Assembly (NCBI GenBank): GCA_029207755.1
Contig: JARCOQ010000012.1
Location: 18,525,740-18,589,739 of the forward strand
DNA: 64,000 nt
Reading direction: 5' to 3'
From: Chamaea fasciata
Lineage: Eukaryota > Chordata > Aves > Passeriformes > Sylviidae
Shown: one piece after another, positions 60,201-64,000 of the stretch
Numbering within the stretch: position 1 is the first letter of the stretch
Layout of the letters: each line of letters begins with the position of its first letter
The notes under the pieces: model-generated
Told to the model about the DNA's origin: nothing
Database searches by the model: none
What the model saw: only the letters and a program-made list of their open reading frames with translations
Position numbers and translations under genes: made by a program

Positions 60201-61570
60201 CCTGTCTGGGATTAGTGTTTCCACTTCCTTGTCTTACCTGCTCATTTATGTCGACTTGATGCTGTTTCTACAAATTAAGAGATAAGTGTAGTGCATCAAA
60301 ATATGAATGCGCACACATTTCCAGGAAATTATATATCAAAGTCATCTGCTAAAGTGTCTTAAATGTGGAGCTAGGCTATAAACAACAAGCATCTCTCACC
60401 CTTACCATGAATGCTTTGTGGTATTTCAAAAATAATAGGTAATTTCCACTTCAGTGGATTTTATTACCTGTTGCTCCAGTGGACTTTAGTTGATAGTAAC
60501 AGTGAACAGAAAACAGAATCGTCCATGGCTTTGTTTTAACTACAAAATCCATTATACACCTAATTTTGCTTTTTTAAGTGGTGGCATAGAAAGAAGAAAG
60601 AAAATCCTTCCAGAGCTTCCTAAGAATGATTCTGCGTGGTAGATGATAATGTTCTTTATGGATTATTGACTTTTAAAAATACATGTTGATACTATACAGA
60701 CTAGCTCTGATCTGTAACAAAAATAGATATTGTAGCCTGAACAGCAAAATATGAAGTATTAAATCGAGGTAATAGATTTAATAGGAGCCTGCAGTTCCTT
60801 CAGGTGCTCAATAGTTAATGAGTGTAATATCCTTCAGAAGCATGGCAAAGTGAGCATATGGCTCGAAAACTCCTATGGCATTCCAGGATCAGCACTGGGA
60901 GGCAGGAACAGGAATTGGAGATGGATAAACGTGTTACCTTGTGAGTTACCTCCTTGGAGTGAGTTGACCCTGGCTGGACTGCAGGCACCACCAAAGCTGC
61001 TCTCTCACCCCCCACAGCTGGACACGGGAGAGAAAATATAGTGAAGGTTCATGAGTTAAAGACTGGGAGAGATCACTCAGGAAATACCATCACAGGCAAA
61101 ACAGGCTGGAATTAGAGATATTAGTTGGATTTATTTCTAACAAAATCAGAGCAGGATAGTGAGAAGTAAAATAAACCTTCCCCCCAGCCCCCTCCTTCCC
61201 AGCTCTGTCTCCTCCCCTGATGGCACAGGGAGGCAGAGAATGGGGGTTTTGGTCAGTTCATCCCCCCCAGCTTCCCCTGCTGCTCAGGGAGAGGGGCTGT
61301 TCCTCTGCAGTGTGGTGGGGTCCCTCCCACTGGAGAGTTCTGCAGCAACTTCTCAGATGTGGCTCCATCTCACGAGCAGCAGCTCTCTGGGACCTGCTGC
61401 AGTGTGAGTCCCTCCCCGACTGCTGCAGCGTGGGTCACTGTTCCGTGGGGTGCAGTCCTGCAAGGACAGGCTGCTCCAGCCTGGGAGCAGGGCCCTCTCT
61501 CCACTGGGTCTCCCACTGGATCACAGCCTCCTCCAGGCATCACCTGCTCCGGCCTGGGCACCTCCCCAGG

Positions 61571-62170
61571 GGCTGTGGGTGGATCTCTGCATCCCCCGTG
61601 GATCCCCACGGGCTGTGGGTGGATCTCTGCATCCCCCGTGGATCCCCACGGGCTGTGGGTGGATCTCTGCATCCCCCATGGATCCCCATGGGCTGTGGGT
61701 GGATCTCTGCATCCCCCATGGATCCCCATGGGCTGTGGGTGGATCTCTGCATCCCCCATGGATCCCCACGGGCTGTGGGTGGATCTCTGCATCCCCCATG
61801 GATCCCCATGGGCTGTGGGTGGATCTCTGCATCCCCCATGGATCCCCACGGGCTGTGGGTGGATCTCTGCATCCCCCATGGATCCCCATGGGCTGTGGGT
61901 GGATCTCTGCATCCCCCATGGATCCCCACGGGCTGTGGGTGGATCTCTGCATCCCCCATGGATCCCCACGGGCTGTGGGTGGATCTCTGCATCCCCCGTG
62001 GATCCCCACGGGCTGTGGGTGGATCTCTGCATCCCCCATGGATCCCCACGGGCTGTGGGTGGATCTCTGCATCCCCCATGGATCCCCACGGGCTGTGGGT
62101 GGATCTCTGCATCCCCCGTGGATCCCCACGGGCTGTGGGTGGATCTCTGCATCCCCCGTGGATCCCCACG
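61571..62170 (+). repeat. 40-bp minisatellite, 15 copies
   Basis: Fifteen head-to-tail 40-bp units: ggctgtgggtggatctctgc followed by atccccc(R)tggatcccca(Y)g. All units are the same length and differ only at R (G/A) and Y (C/T), each within a CpG or its TpG/CpA deamination product. Every unit carries a GGATCC. As 40 is not a multiple of 3, the translation repeats every 120 bases, and the absence of stops yields open frames of 229-415 codons on both strands. These are not genes. Confidence 0.97.
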
Positions 62171-62344
62171 GGCTGCAGGGGCACAGCTGCCTCACCATGG
62201 GCTGCACCACAGGCTGCAGAGGAATCTTGGCTTTGGCACCTGGAGCATCTCCTCTGCTCCTTCTCCACTGACCTTGGTGTCTGCAGAGTTGTTCCTCTCA
62301 CGTGTTCTCACCTTGCTCTTCTCTGGCCACAATTCCAACTGTGG

Positions 62345-62371
62345 AGTTACTTTTTTTTTTTTTCTTCTTAA
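62345..62371 (+). repeat. Short T-rich tract
   Basis: Pyrimidine-rich run (t13 followed by cttctt) shortly after the 40-bp array. Low complexity only. Confidence 0.7.
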
Positions 62372-64000
62372 ATCTCTTATCACAGAGGTGTTCCCACCAT
62401 TTCTCATTGGCCCAGCCTTGGCCCGTGGCCCATCTGTCTTTGGAGCTGCCAGGGGTTGGCTCTGCCAGACATGGAGGAAGCTTCTGGCAGCTTCTCCCAG
62501 AAGCCACCCCTGTACCCCCTCTGCTACCAAAGCTTGGCCCTGTCAACCCAATACACTCCCCCACCCTTCTGCTGAGATTGCACTGTGCTGCTTGATGCTC
62601 TTGTGAAAAACCGCGGCTTTGGTGCCTCTGTTTTGTTCTCACAGGTCAGTTTTGTTTGAACATCTGTGCTAGCTCACCTGTGTCATCAGGATTGACAGGT
62701 CTGGGGCTGAGGGATGTCAGGCAGTGCCTGTAGGACTCTGGCCCCTGAGCCTGCCTTGCTGCAGGGTGGGTGCTTGCCCCAGCTGTGTGGGTGTCAGGAG
62801 AAGGAGCCCCTGGTCAGGGTGGCTGGGGCCCATGGAGGGGTGGTGGCCTGTCTGACACTTGATGCCAGCACTGCACCTGGGACTGGAAGTTGGTTCCTGA
62901 TCTGGTACCTGCTTTTGCCAGAAGCTCCTCTTGGGGCACCTCGCTGTGCCTTCGGGCACACGTGGCTGCTTGGATGTTGTAGTTTGCAGAGCAGCAGTTT
63001 GTACCCAAAGTTTAACACTCGGGCTCACGCACACACAGTTTTTCCTCGTCCCTGTCCAAACAAAAGGTGCTTAAAATTCTCCCCAGCTGAAACAGCCTCC
63101 AAGCCAGGCACACCGCCTGCAGCAGTCTTAAGGGCTGAAGATATCTTTGATTAAAGTGGAAGAGCTGCAGGGGCAAAGTCTCACAGGGTTTCTGCTGCAC
63201 TGGGCAGCCAGGTTGGGCGGGCACCAACCATGCTGCAGCCCCTGCCTCTCCTCAGTGCTTTCTTCTCTCAGCTGCAGAAGCGCTTAAAATCACAGCTCAG
63301 GGAGCAGGGAGGGAGGGTGTGGTACAGCCATACAACTGGCGCACTAATTGGAGCTGAAGTTTTAAACTGAGGCAGAAAAGAAAACCTGCTGCAGCCAGAT
63401 GCAACTTCTGGCCACGTTGCTCGCTGTAAGGGCGTGAGGGAGCTTGTGTCCTGGCAGAGGCAGTGCCTTCACACCTCTCTCATAACTCCCGCCAGGCCAG
63501 AAGGCAGAAGACACCCATCTGCTGGGTTATCCCTGTCTTCCTCTGGCCAGCCTGGCTGCTTTTCAGACAGGCTGGGTGTTTTGAGGTAGCTCCCTGAGGA
63601 AAGCAGCTGCAGGTGCTTTCCCCAGCATGGTTTGGGTTGCTGGGAACTTGCGCACAAATCCAAACAGTTTTGTAGAAATCATGGAAATAGGAGAAATGCT
63701 GCTGGGAAGGTCTGACAGCACTGTCCACTGCCCACTCAGCCTGTGCAGCTTCAGCTGGGCTGTGCGGTGCCAGCTGAGAGCCGGCTCCTGGCACAGGCAC
63801 TTCAGAGCCTTTCCACAGGACTTTCCCAGCAGTGTGTGCCTTGTGATGGGACAAGGAGCAGACTGATAGACGCGGCTATGTGAGCAGCAGTGCCAGACAC
63901 AGTGCAAGGCCTGTCAGGCACCTCTGCTCCAATTCATGGCATTTTTTTCTCTTCCAAGCAGATAACTGTATCTATCCTACCCACCTTGAGCAAATATTTA

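Larger units (their letters stand above)
46017..64000 (+). other. KCTD15: KCTD15 intron (runs off the window)
   Basis: Eighteen kilobases after the 46016 donor contain no sequence encoding the expected continuation (ISRLFNGTEPIVLDS and later BTB residues), so this is taken as one long intron. It holds a poly(T) at 53932-53953, a perfect hairpin at 54236-54273 and a 40-bp minisatellite at 61571-62170. The remainder is unique sequence that is GC-richer than the intergenic region, with many short open frames on both strands and no recognisable domain. Possible conserved non-coding blocks are near 49060-49300 and 60230-60560. Confidence 0.6.

Noticed and set aside
61220..62606. Open frames of 383 and 415 codons on + and 229-260 codons on -
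   Set aside because: They arise from the 40-bp tandem array, which has no stops in any frame used. There is no domain, and both strands are open equally.
1..64000. CRISPR arrays, prokaryotic operons, phage or viral genes
   Set aside because: Nothing of the kind is present; exon-intron structure and CR1 elements show vertebrate nuclear DNA. The tandem arrays have no spacers.

Overview
This is vertebrate nuclear DNA, almost certainly from a bird. Genes are sparse and split by introns, CR1 retrotransposon 3' ends are present (27.0-27.3 kb, 8.4 kb), and promoter regions are extremely GC-rich. A SINE-like element at 5.0-5.1 kb has a tRNA-Ile-like head and a CR1-like tail. As I recall, that architecture belongs to the songbird element TguSINE1, so a passerine is the best guess.

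Only two protein-coding genes can be supported, both on the + strand and both incomplete. The left edge holds the 3' part of CHST8 (Golgi GalNAc-4-O-sulfotransferase 1): a 38-nt internal exon (429-466), an intron, and a large terminal exon (2809-3957) carrying the whole sulfotransferase domain, then a short 3' UTR with a poly(A) signal at 4201. The right part holds the 5' half of KCTD15 (BTB/KCTD adaptor): a promoter region of clustered CpG islands at about 37.6-42 kb, candidate untranslated first exons ending at 37790, 40162 and 41634, and the first clearly coding exon (45841-46016). That exon ends inside the BTB domain. The next coding exon was not found in the following 18 kb and presumably lies beyond 64000. 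The CHST8-KCTD15 neighbourhood matches human 19q13.11 and mirrors the paralogous CHST9-KCTD1 pair. No shared pathway is implied.

Between the genes (about 4.2-37.6 kb) I see no coding gene. The region holds two orphan CpG islands (20.7-21.0 and 29.06-29.4 kb), the second with an RFX-type X-box and joined to a 1.45-kb composite minisatellite (29411-30864) built from 17-bp and 11-bp modules. It also holds long poly(T) tracts and a few ancient repeats, including a MIR-like SINE. Inside the KCTD15 intron are a strikingly uniform 15 x 40-bp minisatellite (61571-62170), whose only differences between copies fall at two CpG/TpG positions, and a perfect 15-bp hairpin (54236-54273). Most long open frames in the window are by-products of stop-free minisatellites or CpG-island sequence. 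I found no multi-gene system that looks new. The most unusual content is the repeat architecture and the unexplained CpG islands.
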